Shown: positions 5,538 to 6,848 of the stretch, piece after piece
Numbering within the stretch: position 1 is the stretch's first letter
How the letters are laid out: every line of letters starts with the position of its first letter
NCBI GenBank assembly: GCA_902796115.1
Contig: CADBNX010000428.1
Span: 1 to 6,848 of the forward strand
Direction: 5' to 3'
DNA from: an uncultured Eubacteriales bacterium
Lineage (GTDB): Bacteria > Bacillota > Clostridia > Christensenellales > Aristaeellaceae
DNA length: 6,848 nt
Position numbers and translations under genes: made by a program
Notes under the pieces: generated by a model
Databases searched by the model: none
What the model was told of the DNA's origin: nothing
The model's input: the letters and a program-made list of their open reading frames with translations, nothing else

Positions 5538-6107
5538 ATCAACACAGAATGGCTCATCAATGAAGAAATCCGTGACCGCGAGGTCAGGCTGATCGGCGCT
5601 GACGGATCCCAGCTTGGCATCATGCCCACGCAGCAGGCGCTTGCGCTGGCAGAGCAGCAGGAACTGGATCTGGTCAAGATTGCTCCCGGCTCCGTGCCGC
5701 CCGTGTGCAAACTGATGGATTACGACAAACATCGTTTTGAACAGGCGAAACGGGAAAAGGAACTGCGCCGCAATCAGAAGACCATCGAACTGAAGGAAGT
5801 CCAGCTTTCGGCGACGATCGAGGAAAACGATATCGCGATCAAGGCCAGAAACGCGCTCCGCTTTCTGAAGGACGGAAACAAGGTAAAGGTATCCATCCGT
5901 TTCCGCGGTCGGCAGATTGCCCACTCCGACATCGGTGCGAAGGTGATGCAGGACTTTGCCGAGCGCATGAAGGATGTGGCGGTCATCGAGAAACGTCCCA
6001 TGGTGGAAGGCAGAAATATGTTGATGATACTTGCACCGAAGAACGACAAAGCGCAGAAGACGCAGGAAACCGCCAAGGCGGCCAACGACAGCGCTTCCAA
6101 AGCGTAA
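5538..6107 (+). CDS. infC: Translation initiation factor IF-3, AUC start
   Basis: Binds the 30S subunit, prevents early 50S joining and checks the start codon and initiator tRNA. Reading from ATC 5538 gives 189 residues with the full family N-terminus, NTEWLINEEIRDREVRLIGADG, LDLVKIAP (43-50) and PPVCKLMDYDKHRFEQ (54-69), then a lysine/arginine-rich linker helix and the C-terminal domain with IRFRGRQIAH and the ENRP-like MVEGRNMLMIL. The ATG at 5622 would remove 28 conserved residues. Rare AUU/AUC/AUA starts are a known feature of infC in many bacteria and allow IF3 to repress itself, because it rejects non-canonical starts. Residue 63 is Asp in DYDK, where most IF3s have Gly. The last ~20 residues are a low-complexity KAQKTQETAKAANDSASKA tail. 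First gene of the operon; rpmI follows after 30 bases. Confidence 0.95.
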   Translation: MNTEWLINEEIRDREVRLIGADGSQLGIMPTQQALALAEQQELDLVKIAPGSVPPVCKLMDYDKHRFEQAKREKELRRNQKTIELKEVQLSATIEENDIAIKARNALRFLKDGNKVKVSIRFRGRQIAHSDIGAKVMQDFAERMKDVAVIEKRPMVEGRNMLMILAPKNDKAQKTQETAKAANDSASKA

Positions 6108-6137
6108 GTCACAAAATTCCGGAAGGAGGAACAGGTT

Positions 6138-6338
6138 ATGCCCAAGCAAAAAACGCATCGCGGAGCGGCAAAACGCTTTTTTCTTACCAAAACCGGCAAG
6201 GTGAAGCATAAGAAAATGAACGCGAACCATATTCTGAACAAGAAGACGACCAAGCGCATCCGTCATCTGCGCAAGGGCGGCCAGCTTCAGAACAGCGAAG
6301 AAGCCAAGACCATCAAGAAGCTGATTCCCTACAAATAG
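6138..6338 (+). CDS. rpmI: 50S ribosomal protein bL35
   Basis: A 66-residue, strongly basic protein of the large ribosomal subunit. MPKQKTHRGAAKRF and the stretch TKTGKVKHKKMNANHIL match the bL35 signature, followed by KKTTKRIRHLRKGG; the length is the usual one. The AAGGAGG ribosome binding site (6123-6129) lies 8 bases before the ATG, an ideal spacing that suits a highly expressed gene. It sits 30 bases after infC and 31 bases before rplT, with no promoter or terminator visible in either gap, so it is co-transcribed with both, the standard infC-rpmI-rplT order. Confidence 0.98.
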   Translation: MPKQKTHRGAAKRFFLTKTGKVKHKKMNANHILNKKTTKRIRHLRKGGQLQNSEEAKTIKKLIPYK

Positions 6339-6369
6339 TTTTACGCCGGTTAAGTAAGGAGGTTATATT

Positions 6370-6720
6370 ATGGCACGTATCAAGCGGGCAGTTAACGCCC
6401 ATAAAAAGCGCCGCAAGGTGCTGAAGCTGGCGAAAGGCTACTTCGGAACCAGATCCAAGCAGTACCGTTCGGCCAGCGAGCAGGTTCGCAGGTCTCTTCG
6501 CTATGCGTATGCCGGAAGGAAAATGCGCAAACGCGATTTCCGCCGTCTCTGGATCATCCGTATCAACGCGGCGGCCCGCATGAACGGAATGAGCTATTCC
6601 ACGTTCATCAACGGTCTGAAGAAGAAGAACATCGACATCAACCGCAAAATGCTTGCGGAGATGGCGGTCAACGATCAGGACGCGTTTGCCCAGCTGGTCA
6701 AAATCGCAAAGGAAGCCTGA
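6370..6720 (+). CDS. rplT: 50S ribosomal protein bL20
   Basis: A 116-residue primary binding protein needed early in 50S assembly. The N-terminal half is a long basic extension (MARIKRAVNAHKKRRKVLKLAKGYFG, then SKQYRSASEQVRRSLRYAYAGRKMRKRDFRRLW) that threads into 23S rRNA; the C-terminal half (from about residue 60: NAAARMNGMSYSTFINGLKKKNIDINRKMLAEMA) is the globular domain that in E. coli and B. subtilis also recognises the operon's own mRNA. It is therefore the likely effector of the leader at 5422-5537. AAGGAGG (6356-6362) stands 7 bases before the ATG. The operon ends here at a strong terminator. Confidence 0.98.
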   Translation: MARIKRAVNAHKKRRKVLKLAKGYFGTRSKQYRSASEQVRRSLRYAYAGRKMRKRDFRRLWIIRINAAARMNGMSYSTFINGLKKKNIDINRKMLAEMAVNDQDAFAQLVKIAKEA

Positions 6721-6726
6721 TTCCAA

Positions 6727-6757
6727 GCGGGAAAGAGCAATCTTTCCCGCCTTTTTT
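6727..6757 (+). terminator. Rho-independent terminator after rplT
   Basis: A 10-bp perfect stem, GCGGGAAAGA (6727-6736) with TCTTTCCCGC (6741-6750), closed by a GCAA (GNRA) tetraloop, then C and six T (6752-6757). It begins 6 bases after the rplT stop and ends the operon. Confidence 0.96.
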
Positions 6758-6773
6758 GATAAAGGAGAAGAAA

Positions 6774-6848
6774 ATGAAAGCCATCAGGAACGAAACGCTG
6801 AATCAGTGGGATGAGAAGATCGCGCACTGCTCCCGGCGGCAGCTGGCC
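6774..6848 (+). CDS. Start of an unidentified gene, 3' partial
   Basis: A frame open from ATG 6774 to the window edge, 25 codons, beginning MKAIRNETLNQWDEKI and continuing with AHCSRRQLA. AAGGAG (6762-6767) lies 6 bases upstream, a good ribosome binding site. It starts 16 bases after the rplT terminator, too close for its own full promoter downstream of the hairpin, so it may depend on read-through or on a promoter overlapping the end of rplT. The visible residues are charged and soluble-looking, with no signal peptide. I do not recognise the family. RNA methyltransferases are common after rplT in Clostridia, but this N-terminus does not look like the ones I know. Confidence 0.7.
   Translation, partial: MKAIRNETLNQWDEKIAHCSRRQLA

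Noticed and set aside
5622..6107. infC starting at the first ATG
   Set aside because: It would lose 28 residues of conserved IF3 N-domain and has no ribosome binding site at a suitable distance.
5511..6266. A 251-codon open frame on the minus strand opposite infC
   Set aside because: It covers the infC leader terminator, the infC start region and the start of rpmI in antisense; no domain recognised.
1..6848. CRISPR arrays, tRNA/rRNA genes, insertion sequences or phage genes
   Set aside because: No regularly spaced repeats, cloverleaf-like segments, transposase motifs or flanking repeats were seen on either strand.

Overview
The window reads as ordinary chromosomal DNA from a fairly GC-rich member of the Firmicutes, most likely Clostridia. 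Four things point there: an infC-rpmI-rplT operon preceded by an L20-type leader, strong AAGGAGG ribosome binding sites, TTGACA/TATAAT-type promoters with 17-base spacers, and a PII-like protein and antiporter of clostridial type. Genus is not determinable from sequence reading alone. No mobile element, CRISPR array, rRNA or tRNA is visible.

Layout. (1) Bases 1-1081, + strand: the 3' part of a Gfo/Idh/MocA oxidoreductase, cut by the window edge. (2) Bases 1088-1183: three consecutive hairpins between convergent genes, with a T-tract suited to each direction. (3) Bases 1182-5261, - strand: an apparent five-gene operon read from right to left. It encodes a zinc-ribbon membrane protein with a PH-like tail, deoxyribose-phosphate aldolase (deoC), aldose 1-epimerase (galM), a small PII-like protein and a CPA2 cation:proton antiporter. 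deoC and galM overlap by ATGA; the first four genes are tightly packed, and the antiporter follows after 92 bases containing a hairpin. (4) Bases 5262-5537: a divergent control region with one clear promoter on each strand and, on the + side, an attenuator-like leader. (5) Bases 5538-6720, + strand: infC, rpmI and rplT, closed by a textbook terminator. (6) Bases 6774-6848: the first 25 codons of an unidentified gene.

Function. The right half is core translation: IF3 and two 50S proteins, probably controlled by L20 feedback through alternative leader pairings, with infC additionally starting at a rare AUC codon. The left operon joins deoxynucleoside/sugar handling (DeoC, GalM) to an ion antiporter and a PII-like sensor. 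The PII-like/antiporter pair is the least routine part of the window and the best candidate for a poorly described regulatory module, though that rests on gene proximity. Several starts were moved from the longest open frame on the basis of ribosome binding sites: deoC (4586), the PII-like gene (2815), the zinc-ribbon gene (5261) and infC (5538).
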